Source: Spirodela intermedia
Lineage: Eukaryota; Streptophyta; Magnoliopsida; Alismatales; Araceae
Assembly (NCBI GenBank): GCA_902729315.2
Contig: LR746270.1
Span: 2,536,501 to 2,600,500, forward strand
Length of the DNA: 64,000 nucleotides
Reading direction: 5' to 3'
The position numbers and the translations under genes were made by a program. Shown here one piece after another: positions 36,505 through 49,500 of this stretch. Numbering within the stretch: position 1 is the stretch's first letter; every line of letters starts with the position of its first letter. The notes under the pieces are model-generated. The model worked only from the letters and a program-made list of their open reading frames with translations. It was not told where the DNA came from and searched no databases.

Positions 36505-38567
36505 ATGGGCGCTGACATCGGAGAGGTAGCGAGCGGTAGTGGCACCGGGGATCCGCCGTCTCCACTGGTTGGCATGGCCTCTCCTGGCGGCGAAAACGCC
36601 AACCAGAAGAGCAACCATGGTCGGAAGAACAAGCTGAGCCTCATACTGCTCATATTCATGATCTTCTTCGAGGTCTCCGGTGGCCCGTACTGCGAGGAGC
36701 CGGCGGTGCAGGCTGCGGGGCCACTAATGGCGATCATCGGTTTCCATTCATCTGGAGCATCCCGGAGGCCCTGGTGACCGCCGAGCTCGCCACCGCCTAT
36801 CCAGGCAACGGGGGCTACGTGGTGTGGATCACCGAAGCTTTCAGCCCTTTTCCCGGCTCTATGATGGGAAACTGGAAATACCTCAGTGGCGTCATCAACA
36901 ACGCCGCCTACCCCGTTCTCTGCTCCGATTATCTCTCCCGCATCTCCCCTCGCTTCGGTACCGGCGGCGGCTGGCGGCAGGGATCCATCATAGCGTTCAC
37001 CGTTGGTCTTTCCTTCCTCAACTACACGGGTGTAGCCGTGGTCGGCTGGGCGGCGGTGGCACTGGGAGCGGTGGCGCTGCCGAAGATCCAGCCGAGAATG
37101 TGGCTGAAGAGGCCCAAGGAGCGGATGGGAAGGAGTGACTGGAGCCTCTACTTCAACACGCTCTTCTGGAACCTGAGATTCTGGGACAACGTGAGCACGA
37201 TGAACGGGGAGGTGGAGCGGCCGCAACGGACGTTCCCCCGGGCGCTGCTAGGGGCGGGGCTGATAACCTACATCAGCTATCTGCTGCCTTTGTTTGCGGC
37301 GACGGGGACGCTGGATGTCCCCCAAGAGGATTGGAGCGACGGGTTCCTCGTCGACGCCGCTGGTGAGTGCTAACAAGAAGATCGTTGCCTTAGGGTTCTC
37401 TGATCGAGAAAAAGATGCTGAAGGCTTATCGGCCAATCGGCCAAATCCAAAACGATCAACTCACTTGGGGCATTAGATTTTATTATATATACTAATTTTA
37501 TATTAATATTTTAAAATTGTATAAATAATATTTTAATAGATTTTATTCATAATAAGATTTTTTATATTTTTTAATTTTTGATATTAAGATTTTTCATAAT
37601 GAATTTATAAGTACTTAAGTATTCATCTCTAAATGCTACACCATTAGTATTTTTTGATGTAATTTCAGAAAGTAGGCTCCCAACCTCTCTCTCTCTCTCC
37701 CACTCCCTCTCTTGTCACATGCACGCACTCATCTTATAAACAAGTCAGAAACACTGCCCCTTTAACCGTTGGTCTTTTGTCACTGTCTGGAAGAAGAGCC
37801 CAAAATTAATGGGCGATAAGGATGGAATGGAGGGCCTGAAAATTACTCATGTCCTGTGTTTTGACAAGTAGCTAGGGGATACAAGTTGAAAGTATATCCC
37901 ATCCATTGCAGGGTCATCTGAATCTAATCCACAGTAGATCCCATCCGCGGTGTGCGGGATGATGGGTTGCAGGCATGATCGTGGGGAGGTGGCTGAAGGT
38001 CTGGGTGGAAGTGGGGGGCGTCTTCTCAGGCGTGGGGCTCTACGAAGCTCAGCTGAGCACATGCGCCTTCTTGCTCCTCGGCATGGCGGATCTCGGGCTC
38101 CTCCCGCGCGTATTGGCCGTCCGCTCCACCTGGTTCGGGACCCCTTGGCTGCCCATCCTCGGCTCCACCGCGATAACCCTCGCCGTCTCCTTCATGAGCT
38201 TCGACAACATCATCGCCTCCGCCAACTTGCTCTACGGCCTCGGGATGCTCCTCGAGTTCGCCGCCTTCATCTGGCTGCGCCGGCGGCGCCCCGTCCTGAA
38301 GAGGCCATTCCGGGTACCCATGAAGCTCCCAGGGCTCACCGTCATGTGTCTGGTCCTATCGGGTTTCATCCTCTCCTCATGGTAATTGGGAGTTGGCCAA
38401 GTTATGCCATCAGCGCGGGGCTGACGGCGCTGGGCGTGGCCGTCTACTACGTCATGAGTATCATCAAGGCCAGAGGATGGATAGAGTTTAGCAAGGTGGA
38501 CGGTAATCAAGGAGAGGGTGAAGAGGGTGCGAATGGTGGGAAAGGGAGCGTGGTGGGTAGGGTGTGA
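36505..38567 (+). pseudogene. Polyamine/L-type amino-acid transporter (LAT/PUT family), inactivated copy
   Basis: Two-exon structure as in the intact paralogue: exon 1 36505-37362, intron 37363-37972 (GTGAGT...GCAG), exon 2 37973-38567. Start MGADIGEV, family motif [16 protein letters not shown] (Gly in the other copy is Cys here). Three lesions relative to 49501-51606: a 10-bp deletion at about 36741-36746 shifts the frame after AIIGF, a 33-bp in-frame deletion at about 37070-37079 removes 11 residues of a membrane segment, and a 1-bp loss near 38367-38380 causes an early stop after GFILSSW. Both larger deletions fall between short direct repeats (TTCC; GTGGCGCTG). The unit also lacks the TATA-containing 448 bp found before the intact copy. 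Otherwise the sequence is highly conserved, so the inactivation looks recent. The long antisense frame across exon 1 is a GC-rich shadow. Confidence 0.88.
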
Positions 38568-38618
38568 TAAAATTTCTTGTAACCCACACGGTGGATAGGG
38601 GGGAGGAACTTTCTCTCC

Positions 38619-38637
38619 TCACTCTCTCTCTCTCCCT

Positions 38638-38722
<85 letters not shown>

Positions 38723-38863
38723 GCTCTCTCTCTCTCTCTCTCCCTCGCTCTCTCTCTCTCTCCCTCTCTCTCCCTCTCTCCCTCTCTCTCCCTGTCTCTC
38801 CCTCTCTCTCCCTCTCTCTCTCTCTGTCTCTCTGTCTCTCTCTCCCTCGCTCTCTCTGTCTCT

Positions 38864-38906
<43 letters not shown>

Positions 38907-39088
38907 CCTCTCTGTCTCTCTCTCCCTCTCTCTCTCTCTCTCCCTCGCTCTCTCTCTCTCTCTCTCCTCGCTCTCTCTCTCTCTCTCCCTCCTCTCTCTC
39001 TCTCTCTCCCTCTCCCTCTCCCTCTCTCCTGTCTCCTGTCTCCCTCTCTCTCTCTCTCTCTCTCCCTCCTCTCTCTCTCTCTCCCTCG

Positions 39089-39119
<31 letters not shown>

Positions 39120-39140
39120 CTCTCTCCTCTCTCTCTCCTC

Positions 39141-39176
<36 letters not shown>

Positions 39177-39235
39177 CCTCGCTCTCTCTCGCTCTCTCTC
39201 GCTCTCTCTCTCCCTCTCCCTCCCTCTCTCTGTCC

Positions 39236-39275
<40 letters not shown>
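38619..39275. repeat. Giant CT-rich polypyrimidine tract (about 660 bp)
   Basis: Nearly uninterrupted (CT)n with CCCT and CTCG variants directly after the transporter pseudogene. Unit 2 has only about 65 bp at this place. The first 50 bp after the gene (gtgataaaatttcttg...acggt) recur at 39282-39333 on the other side of the tract. Ser/Leu and Arg/Glu frames on the two strands are artefacts. Confidence 0.93.
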
Positions 39276-39276
<1 letters not shown>

Positions 39277-39383
39277 GACACGTGTGATAAAATTTCTTGC
39301 AACTCAGACGGTTGAAAGGGTGGATGAACTCTCTCTCCCTCCTGCCTCCCTCCCTCCCTCTCTCTCTCTCTCTCTCTAGACAC

Positions 39384-41760
39384 GGGGTCTGAGCAGTAAG
39401 TACGTGTACTTATGTAGGTAGTTACCAGTAAATTCTAAAATTCTTGCTTCTTCATAAATTCTATAAATTCCATGTACTTACTCAGTTATCAATATGGCAT
39501 TAATTATTTATCAGCTGGTGCCATTTACGGATAAGAAGATGCTTGCTTACGAACTCTGCATCTGGTTCGGCCACCTATGCTAACTAGCAAGTAGTTCCAC
39601 TATAGAACAGTAGACGAGTGTATTGTAATGGGCAACTCATCAAGAGTAATAGTTAATGCCCCTTCAAAGACCCGCTTTTTGAAAGCCACTACCAGAAAAT
39701 AACTTCTCAAGTCATTTACATGACAATGACTTAAGGCTCAGGGCAACACAATTATGAATTTTATTTATGGTACTTCTAGCGCATAGGAACTCAGTAACAT
39801 TTGTATGTTCAACATCATTAGGACACATTGCGTAGAAGACCTTAATAGAAAGTTAGACACCTTTATGCATGAATGAATAACAAAATTCGAAATGCATATA
39901 AAGAGTAATTATACAATATAGGTGGATTAGATACAGATGGTCATCATTTAATTTATTAATCTCAGCATGAGATTGCACAAATCCAAGGGGACAATCAAAT
40001 CTTATGTCACCAAGTTTGACTTCTTTTTTATGGAAAAGAAAAGTAATTAAAAACTTTTGTTGAGGAAATATGAGATTTGGTAAGACTATCTACTAAGAGA
40101 AAAGTAATTAAATTTACTAAGATGAAAAGAGAGTTAAATCAAGAAACTTTGCCATGACATTCTCCATTTAGATTTTACATATTTCATGTTTTGAAAATAG
40201 TATTATTTAAGCACATTTAATTTTTTAGCATTTACTAGTATCTTAATGGGTTTAATTCTTTTAAATATATAAAGCCTCCAATGTTAAAGTCATATGAATA
40301 GTTGATGAATACATTTATTATGGTGCATTAATTCGTGTCCAAGGCTCTAATAAAGATAACACCTCAAACTTCAAAATTATGTGAAACAATTACAAATCAT
40401 ATGTAACTATTTCACTATGCTGATGAATGAACTAATGTTCTTGTGTATGGAAACATTAATATAAATTTGAGGCTCAATAGAGTGTTAATTATTTACATGA
40501 AATCAACTTATGTCAAAGGTTGATGATAGCATTGGTTTTGATTGTGTGTTAAGAAGTTTAATTCTCTAAATTTCAGTTAAAGACATCTTATATTACTGCT
40601 AGTTTTGGTAATTCTGCATCTTTAGTTATTAGCATACGTGAATTTTGATTCGAGGATATTAGACATTGATCCATGTGTCCAAATTTTTCGTCCTTTTGAA
40701 AGATATTAAAACACAGAACAAAGACAATGGTTATAATTATTTAGAAAATGTGATTTTACATCAGCACATCGTGTGTGATGGTCAATGTATGGAATATAGT
40801 TAGCAGGAAGATAGATTTATATATTTTCATGAACTATTGTTAAAGCCCTATTATTGACATTATAACATGTTGACTCAAGAAGCTACAACATAAAATAAAG
40901 CCTAATTCTGCTTAGGAAATTAATGAGATCAGTCTTAATGGATGGATTAGAAGGTCAATTCTAGGGTTTAAATCCAAGAGAAAGATAAAGTTATTTTTAT
41001 TTTCATACTTGGATGCAAGAATAAAATTTCATGAGAAGTTAGAAAAATATGTGATTCAACAATTTTATGGGGATTTGTCAGCCCAAGATATACTCTGCCT
41101 TCTAAGATTTCTCTTGGGTATTTTTAACTAAGGGATCACCTAATGTATTATGAATTCACTATTTAATCTTCCAAATAATCTCAAAATAATTGTGAGTCTA
41201 CATCAGCATCATATAATGCAAAAAAAATAGTGCACTTTAAAAAGCATTCAAATGATCTATAAAAATTATAAAATCATGGAGAGGCTGCCTTGAATGTTGA
41301 TGGATATATTTTGAGTAACATGCAGGCCTTTTCAAGGAAACTTAAGACTTGAAATTTCAAATTCACAGAAGCAAGTGAACATCTCTTATCAAAGGTCTTT
41401 AATGACGTCAAATACCTTCAAAGTACTTGTTTGGAAAATTGTCATTTGAAGGCCTAGAAATGGCTAGCTTAACTGAAGCTCTCAATTACTATGATTTGTT
41501 AAATGGTCACTAAAATCATTTTGGTGTCAACACTTGCACTAATTAAGAATCAGCACTAATGCTTTCAAAAAAAAATAAGATAGGCATTAATGCCATGTTA
41601 CAAGTGTAAAAACTTGCAATCTATGTTCTTGGGGACATCAAATGCAACTATCGACACAATATCCTCATGGAATATCATCTTTGCAAGAGAATCTACCTTT
41701 GTAGCTTGGTGAGCAAGATCAGCTTAGTAGTTTGTAGTATAAGTAAGAGCCACTAGTGGA
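39384..41760. other. AT-rich downstream part of duplication unit 1
   Basis: No gene recognised. Preserves the empty sites for the two unit-2 insertions, at about 39632 and about 40665. Confidence 0.6.
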
Positions 41761-41960
41761 CCTGAGAGAGAGATTATGTGAGTCGTAGACTTACCACCTA
41801 TCACACTCATGCAGGTTGGGAATCCCTCATGTCAATCACCATTCGTGATGTCTCAAGGCACAGTCATTCCTTTGACACAACTGAAATCTTCTATCGAATG
41901 AGCATCTCCACAATGGAAGGCCCCATCCCTAGGTTGCACACTTTGATGACTCTTAGATTT

Positions 41961-42599
41961 TAGGGGAAGACCTGTCAATTGTTTGGGAACATTATAACTC
42001 CACACAACTCCGCTACTCATTGGAGCTGAGTTCAAGTAAGTTAGGAGAAATTGTTGCAACATGATCTAGCCCCCCATCATTTGAGAAACATGGAGCCATT
42101 CAAGATAGAGAACTAGAAATGCATGAAGTTAGGGATGTGGATCTCACTGTGGAACCAACTATCTGCCAGTCATGTTGCCATCAAAAATGCCCTGAAATAG
42201 ACACCTTTATCTTTTATTAAGAATTATTCAGTCTTGTTATTTTAGTTACCACTAAGGTCCATAAAAAGGGTTGGAAAGATTTTCTAAAAATATGTTTATA
42301 ATAGAAATTTTTTGTTTTAACTTATATATATTTTAGAACATTCATAAGCTTCATTTCTCAACTCCTCTAATTTATGAATTTACAACATTCTATATTGGCC
42401 AACTTGGTTTAGGTCTAGATTAAATTACTTAATTGCCCAATAGGCTCAAAGTTCTAACACTATTGGGAGGCGACAAACTTTACCAAATATTAACCTATAT
42501 GGTGACATACCAATAGATGTTTTATATGTAGTCAAATAAGCCCATAAAACATCATCTCGTTTTGTTGACCAATCTTTTCTATCATGGCATATGACCTTT
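41961..42599. other. Junction between unit 1 and the gypsy relic
   Basis: AT-rich, no gene. Probably 3' sequence of the minus-strand gypsy element. No LTR boundary could be fixed. Confidence 0.35.
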
Positions 42600-45500
42600 T
42601 GCAAAAACAAATTGATCTCTCTATTTGATACTTCTATTTGACCATTGGTTTGGGGGTGATAAGGGGTGGCTACTCTATGGTTGACTCCATATTCTTAGGC
42701 AATGATCTAAATTGTGTGTTGGTGAAGTGGGAACCGTCATCACTAATAATAACTCTTGGGCACCTAAATCTAGAAAAAATATTCATCTGCATAAATTTCA
42801 TTACAATCTTATGGTCATTGGTTTGTGACAATAGTATTTCAACACATTTAGAAACATAATCAATCTTTATAAGAACATATTTGTTGCCAAAAGATTGTGG
42901 AAAAAGGCCCATGAAATCTATACCCCAAACATCAAATATTTCAACTACTAGAATCAGATTTAAGGGCAGCATATTTTGCCGTGAATTATTCATGCTTGCT
43001 TGACACTTTAGACATATTTTGCTAAATTGATATGCATCTTTAAAAAGTGTAGGCCAATAGAATCCACTTTGTACAATTTTAGTGCTGTCTTTATTTTTTG
43101 AAAAATGTCCACCACATGTTAAAGAGTGACAAAAATTTAAAATGCTTTGTTGTTCCTCTTCTAGAATGCATCTTCTAAGGATTTGGTCAGTCCCCAAATG
43201 AAATAACTCTAGATTATCTCAAAAATAATATTTTAGCCTAACAAAGAATACATCTTTTTTATTCTTAGACCACTAATCAAGTAATTTACTTGACACTAAA
43301 TAATTTACTATGTGAGCAAACTATGGTGGCTAATTGTGGTTCATGGCTAAAATCTATTCATTAGGGAATGAATCTAATAAAGGAGTATGATCATATATAA
43401 TAATACATGATAGGTGGTCAGCAACATTTTCAAATTCTTTCTTATCTTGATTTTTTAAGTCACACTCCTACAATAATAAAATCTAGCAAATGAGTTTAAC
43501 ATCTTTTTTATTGAGCAGAAATTTTAGGGTCGAGTGATCAAAATAAATTATAACTTTGGCCCCTAATAAATAAGAACGAAATTTTTCTAGGACAAACACT
43601 ATAACTAATAGTTCTTTCTCAGTAGTGGTGAATTAAATTGTGCATTTGAAGTGATTTTACTTGCATAATTGATGAACTTGATTAAGAGGTTAAATATATC
43701 ATCATGATGCAACTAAGTTCATAAAAATAATATTTATAAAACCTTGCTCTTCAGTTTATGATAAGTAATGGTTAATCCTTAGAGAGCATGAGTAATGAGA
43801 GTAAGAATTTTATTCATTTTATTTTATATATATAGATATACTTGAATTGTGAAGAGAAAAATAAAATCTAAAAATAGTGAAAACAATACAAATAAAAAGT
43901 ATGACAAAGGGGAGAGAATAGATCTAACACAATGGAATGATAGAATAAATACTAAAAACTAGTTCAAACTAAGAGTTAATCTATCCATGAAGAAGATTAC
44001 AAGGGCATCTTAAATCTTGACCTTGCACAAACCTCATTCTACATCAATCCTAGCCCTAGTGGTGCTACATCTGCGACGATCTTGATGCACTCTAAGTAGT
44101 CTCTTCTTCATGATGATCTTGAGTATGAGAATGTTATTGACCGAGCCTTGATTTCTCTTCTTTTTTTTCAGCTAAATACTATTAGAGAGAGAGCCAAAAA
44201 GTTTCCTCCAAGAGGAAGGCAATAAGCTTTAATCCTTCAAAGAATTAAGTCCTTCTAATAAATAGTTATAATTAATAACCAACCCTCTTGGTAGATGGTC
44301 CAAATTCTATCATGAGAGCAACACTCTAATCCTCCTCAGTCTCCTCTTAAGACACCCTAAGATAGGTGGCCTAAATCCCATCTCTTGATAATTCTTTTAA
44401 GTTTAAATGGGCTAGTCTAAGGTCATGTACCACTTAAGGTCTAAATGGGCCTAATCAAAATGACGCCTCTCTTTTGGGCCCATAAACATATTAGGTCGGT
44501 CCTCTTCTTAAGACCTGAGCTTTTATTTGAATTGAAAACTTAGGCTTCTTTCATTACTTCTAACTCATAATAAGAGCTCACCTAAGTCTTTACAATAAAA
44601 TAATTAACAAGAAAATGTGAAAGAATCTCCACTTAACTTCATAAAAGTCAAGTGGGGTTAGTATCATAACATTATTAAAATAAGTAAAATAATATGTATT
44701 AGAATGTAAATGACAAAATATTATAAATGTCATAATGAGTCAGTAACACATATATAATTATATTATGTACCCACTAATTAGTATCTATATATAAGATATT
44801 AATATATAGATACAATTACTAATTTATAATTATCAATAATAAGTCACAATTATTATTTTTTCAATTTATTGTCCTAAGACAGCCCCTATTGCATAATTAG
44901 AGATGTCACACATAATTTCAAAAGGGGCTGACCAATTAAGGGCTTGAAGGATTGATGCATAAGTCAATATAGTTTTAAGGGTGTTGAAAGTTTCTATGAA
45001 TGCATCATCCAAATGGAAATGACTATCTTTAGCTAAGAGCATAGTTATAGGATGAGCTATTTTAGAAAAATCTTTAATGAACCTATGGTAAAAACTAATG
45101 TCCTAAAAATGACCAAACTTGCTTAATTAAAGTAGGTAAAGGTAAAGTAGATATAATATTTTAGCATAGTTACTTTTGCTCAATTCCCCTTTCACTAATT
45201 ATATGACCAAAGACAATACCTTCAATCACCATGAAGTGACTTTTCTCCCAACTAAGGACTAGATTCGTTTCAATACACCGAGTAAGAACTTTCTTTAAAT
45301 TTTCTAAACATATGTCAAAAGAATCACCAAAAATAAAAAAATCGTCTATAAAGATTTTGAGAAATTCATCAACCATATCTAGAAAAAGATATCATACATC
45401 TCTAAAAGGTGGTTGGCTCATTACATAATCCAAATGGCACTCATCTAAATGCGAATGTTTTATATGGGTAGGTGAATATGGTTTTTTCTTGATCTTCCAA

Positions 45501-45990
45501 ATATATGACAACCTAATTATATCTGGAATATCAATATAAGAAGCAAAAATATTTTTCTCCAACTAGTCTTTCTAAAATTTGATCTAAAAATGAAATGGTG
45601 CTTCTTGGTGACAACATTAAGTTCTTATAATCTATACACACTCACCATCTAGTCATCAATTGTGTTGGTATTTCTTTACATTGCTCATTTTCTATCACAG
45701 TCAGACCTTGTTTTTTTGGTACTACTTAGGTTAGATTGACCTATTGGTTGTCAGAAATAGGATATATGAATCCAACATTAAGCCATTTGACTACTACCTT
45801 CATATTTGTATTCAGCCTCCTTTGCATTTTTCTACTTGTTTTTACAATATTCTCTACATATATGTGGTGCATACAAATAGTTGGACTTATACCTTTTAAG
45901 TTTGATATGGTCCATCCAATAGCATTTTTATGTGTTGTTAGAACTTTTAGGACTTTCTTTTCGTGCACTGAGGTAAGATGAGCAGAAATA
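42600..45990 (-). mobile_element. Decayed Ty3-gypsy element (Athila-like) pol: RT, RNase H, integrase
   Basis: Read on the minus strand from 45990 down. RT start: HKNAIGWTISNLKGISPTIC and QRRLNTNMKVVVKW (45968-45741). RT active-site region: KIFIDDFFIFGDSFDICLEN (45170-45376). RT/RNase H linker: FNTLKTILTYASILQ and FEIMCDISNYAIGAV (about 45000-44880). RNase H: TTEKELLVIVFVLEKFRSYL (about 43630-43565). Integrase zinc finger and core in an open frame at 42670-43197: CHSLTCGGHF, CLKCQ, FDVWGIDFMGLFPQSFGNKY, VIISDDGSHFTN. The phrase DVWGIDFMG is typical of the Athila/Tat side of gypsy. Stops between the blocks mean it is dead. Confidence 0.85.
43685..44868. mobile_element. Nested insertion (about 1.2 kb) inside the gypsy RNase H
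   Basis: On the minus strand the RNase H stops at GAVLGQ (near 44868) and resumes at FINYASK (near 43680). Intact elements have only about ten residues between these points. The inserted DNA has no recognised domain. Ends and target duplication are not clear. It may be a solo LTR. Confidence 0.55.
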
Positions 45991-46379
45991 ATAACAAGTA
46001 AAATTTGATTTGTTCTTAGAAAAATGTATTATAAATTATAATTTTATATTGTGGTTCATACTTTACAAACATGAGAACACTATTTGATTTAGCAAGAACT
46101 TATTTTATATATTGGTCATTAGGCTCTTAAATCAGTTAATAGTCAAACTTCTATCAATATAATGTATACTAAATGAATCTCTTTCATTAAATGTTTTACT
46201 TTTGTTACTAAACATAAGTCAAGAAAATTGAATCGAGTTGTAAATACATATAATATAAAGTAGTATATTTAGTGAATCTATGTGTTGAGATGACAAAATT
46301 TTATTAACTCAAGAAATTATACTTAGAAAATGATGATTTTTTCTAACAATATATGACATGTGTGTCTAGAATATCAATT

Positions 46380-47480
46380 AAAGGTTTTCATCTACATGAT
46401 GGTTTCTTAGTTCAAAAAACATAATTATCTATTCCTCGTAACTCTCTAAGAGAGAAATTACTACATAAATTGTACTCTTTAGGCTTAGCATGACACCTTA
46501 GTTAAGACAATACTTTACAATCAATTGAAGAGCAATATATTGACCTAAACTAAAAAACAATGTAGAAAATTTTATTCATAAATGTCAAGTTTGTCAAACC
46601 TACAAGGGAAGAAGTCAAAATACTAAATTATACACTATATTGTCGATTCCACAGCATTCATGGTTTGATATTTCTGTGGACTTTATATTAAGTTTACCAT
46701 GAACAAAGAGAGGCACTGACAATTTTTGTGATGATTGATAGATTTTTAAAAATGACACATTTTATTGCATGAAAAAGGACAAATGATACAAGTCATGTAG
46801 CAAAATCACTTATTCTAAGAAATTGTACATTTACATAGAGGTTTTAAGTTTATATCTCTCTTCTAATAAACTTTTTATAAAAAATTGATATATTTTTAAA
46901 TTGAGTAATACTAATCACCCACAAACTTATGGTCAAACTGAAGTTGTAAATACAACTTTTGACAATTTAATTCATTATATTTCAGGAGAAAAGTCAAAAT
47001 AATGAGATTATACTTTGACTTGGGTAAAGTTTACTTATAATTACATGATTAATCATTTGACTAACCAATCTTTACTTCTAGTGATATGTTATTTTTTTCT
47101 GAAAATTTCATTAGATCTATTATAAGTACCAAGGCTAGTTAAAACTAGTATCCATATAAATAATATGGTAGATCATATCAAAACACCTTATGAAATTGTG
47201 ATACGCAATCTCACAATAAATTATGAGAAATATAAAGCAACAATAAATAAGAGAAGAAAGAAGAAGATATTTAAAGTTGGAGACAAGGTTATCATGTGCC
47301 TTCACAAAAAATGATTCTCAACATATAGATGCAACAAATTGAAGCCAAAGAACATATCAAGTTCTACAAAAGATCAATGACAATGCATACATCATCAAGC
47401 TCCCACCTAATATGACTATTTCACTCACATTTAATGTCAGATTATGACAATTAAAATGAAGACTCAACTTCAACTTTGGG
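46380..47480 (+). mobile_element. Decayed Ty3-gypsy chromovirus-type integrase
   Basis: Plus-strand fragments in order: IPRNSLREKLLHKL (46430), KCQVCQTYKGRSQNTKLYT (46584-46640), PQHSWFDISVDFILSLP (46650-46700), HPQTYGQTEVVN (46918-46953), then KRRKKKIFKVGDKVIM near 47250-47297. The zinc finger and two flanks of the core survive. The middle, between the DFILSLP and HPQT parts, has been shortened. The lineage differs from the minus-strand Athila-like element beside it. Confidence 0.78.
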
Positions 47481-48110
47481 CCTAATTATCCTAAATTTGG
47501 GTTATAAAGTGAAGAGTGCTAAAAAAGGAGCCCACATCTGTCACTAGTGAGCTGGAGGTCTGAAAAGTAATATTTTATTATCTACTTTGTGTCTTTTCAC
47601 TTCTATAGTACTTTATGTCTTTTTTCTTTTAGAAAGGGTTTTAATATTATTCAAATCTATACCTAAGATAAGTTCAAGATCTTTGACTATAATAGTTTGT
47701 ACTTAAGATTTATTCAGGATCTCTATTTGTCATAGTTTATTTCTAGTCATTTCAAAGTTAGTCAAAGTGATGTCTAAAGAATCTATCCAAACTCTCAAAT
47801 TGTCATAGTCTATTTTGGGTCATTTTAGAGCTAGTCAGACTATATCCTTATGATCTATTCAGAATCTTCATTTTGAGAATGCTTCACCTTTTTTCTAGAC
47901 CTATATAAAGGTCTCAATTATAACTTGAGAGTTTTACTTTTTTAGTTGAATTAGTTTTCTCTACTATGAGAAACTTTCTTTTTTACTTGTGGATTTAAGG
48001 GTTGAAGACTCTCAATATGCAAATTCAGAGGTTGGTTTCTTCTCTAAGATTAGAATTTTGTAGATTTAAATCCCATATCTTATTTATCTTATGTGTTACT
48101 ACTACATCAA
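47480..48110 (+). mobile_element. LTR-like sequence after the chromovirus integrase
   Basis: Follows the polyprotein end. It contains CTATATAAAGGTCTC at about 47901-47915, placed as a TATA box of an LTR U3/R. Borders are not resolved. Confidence 0.4.
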
Positions 48111-48694
48111 GTATATAATTTGATATTCAATGTTCATATATAAATATCTTGATAATTATATGATATCTAATATATTAGTATTTATTCATTAAATGACTAT
48201 GTTTATATTTACCATTATGAGAATAGTATACCTTTCTATATAAAAAAAAGACATCTTCTAAAAAAACTAATAATTTTTACAAATATTCTTTTTAGTTGAC
48301 AAATTGTTATCTAAGGATCAAGTAAAAACATAGAGACCTGCACCTCAAATCTAAATTAACATAATTTTAAAAATATGATACTTTTAAGAATCCTATATAA
48401 CAACCATGGGGGCCATCAATGTGTTAAATGTTATTTTAAATCCTAAATCGAAATGCCATTCTTATAAGCCCATGTTAAAGTTACATAGACTCATAAAATA
48501 TCTATGGAGATAGATAGATATCATTTAACTAGGGATGGGGGATACCACAACAAATGAACATAATTTTCTTATTAACAAAGCTTGAAGTAACGAGTGAGGA
48601 AAGAATTCAAGTAGCCAGATCATGCTTCGGCTCTTCCCAAACCCATTTACACCCAAGAATCTTTATTAGCATGTAAGCCACAACTGAGCTTGTT
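48111..48694. other. AT-rich spacer before duplication unit 2
   Basis: No gene or repeat recognised. Confidence 0.4.
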
Positions 48695-49076
48695 TGATGG
48701 TGACTAATTTGGTAATTCAATTGAAAGGTCTGCCGAGAGATCTGCCCAACTTCCCACATTACTTAAATCATCCTCACTTACCAAACACCTACTTGGCATC
48801 TGCTATTGGACGAACACTTTAAAGAATTGAATGGTCAGCTTTTGACCAACCTAACGGATGCAACATGCCAAATGAAATAAATCACATGGGTCACCCATCT
48901 CTCTCTCTCTATCCAGATGGGATAATAATAATGAAGAGAGATAAAGATATATACAGTAAATAATAACAAGTGGGTTGTCCAGTGTCTCCATATGTGCTGG
49001 GGATGTGGGCCTCTGATGACCCAAAGCTAGTCTCAAGATGGAGATTCTTGCCTTGGGATTCCAAATTATTCTCGAA

Positions 49077-49083
49077 TATAAAA
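49077..49083 (+). promoter_or_regulatory. TATA box candidate of the intact PUT gene
   Basis: TATAAAA lies within the 448-bp stretch (48857-49304) that is missing from unit 1. A CCAAT lies downstream near 49248, which is not the usual order, so the promoter assignment is tentative. Confidence 0.35.
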
Positions 49084-49500
49084 CAGGTCATAAAATCAGG
49101 AGAAAATAATGTAGTCGAGGTCTACGCTTTAGTCGGACCTAACTAACCCGGGAGTTAAATGCCGCTTAGACTCGAACCACACATCTGCTACATCAGGATG
49201 CCCCTGCTTGGACACCTTCCGAGATTTTCATTGGGCCTGGCCCAGGACCAATGCGCCTTGCCGAGCTGCCTGTCAGCTGCGAGCTTCCGCCAGAGGATCT
49301 CCCGCCTCGCTGTCGCGGGTCCGTGACCTAGCATCATATCCTGGACCCACGCCGACGACCTTTCAATAAGAAGACAACAGCGTCTATCAAGCCATCGATT
49401 CCTGAAGATCCCCAACACATTGCGATTACAGTAACGTGCGGCTTTAGCTTTGCACAGGGTTCCTCATTGCGTCTGCTACAGTCCCCAGCCCCCATCCACC

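Larger units (their letters stand above)
36163..41960 (+). repeat. Segmental duplication, unit 1 (contains PUT pseudogene)
   Basis: Collinear in direct orientation with 48695-57420. The match covers promoter-side sequence (36163 / 48695), both transporter exons and their intron, the CT tract, and about 2.5 kb of AT-rich downstream DNA. It ends in a shared GC-richer stretch (41760-41960 / 57195-57420, e.g. gagagagagattatgtgagtcg). Unit 1 keeps about 165 bp near 41088-41250 that unit 2 lacks. Unit 2 has 448 bp (48857-49304) and two insertions of about 1.6 kb that unit 1 lacks. Confidence 0.85.

Noticed and set aside
36489-37226. 245-aa antisense frame over the transporter pseudogene
   Set aside because: Shadow of a GC-rich exon; a similar shadow appears over the intact copy and neither resembles a known protein.
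38564-39383. Open frames of about 240-250 aa on both strands (Ser/Leu and Arg/Glu repeats)
   Set aside because: Pure translation of the CT/GA tract; no family, no splice or start context.
43681-44865. Reading the Athila-like RNase H as continuous
   Set aside because: The 1.2-kb segment has no coding match and sits where the family has about ten residues.
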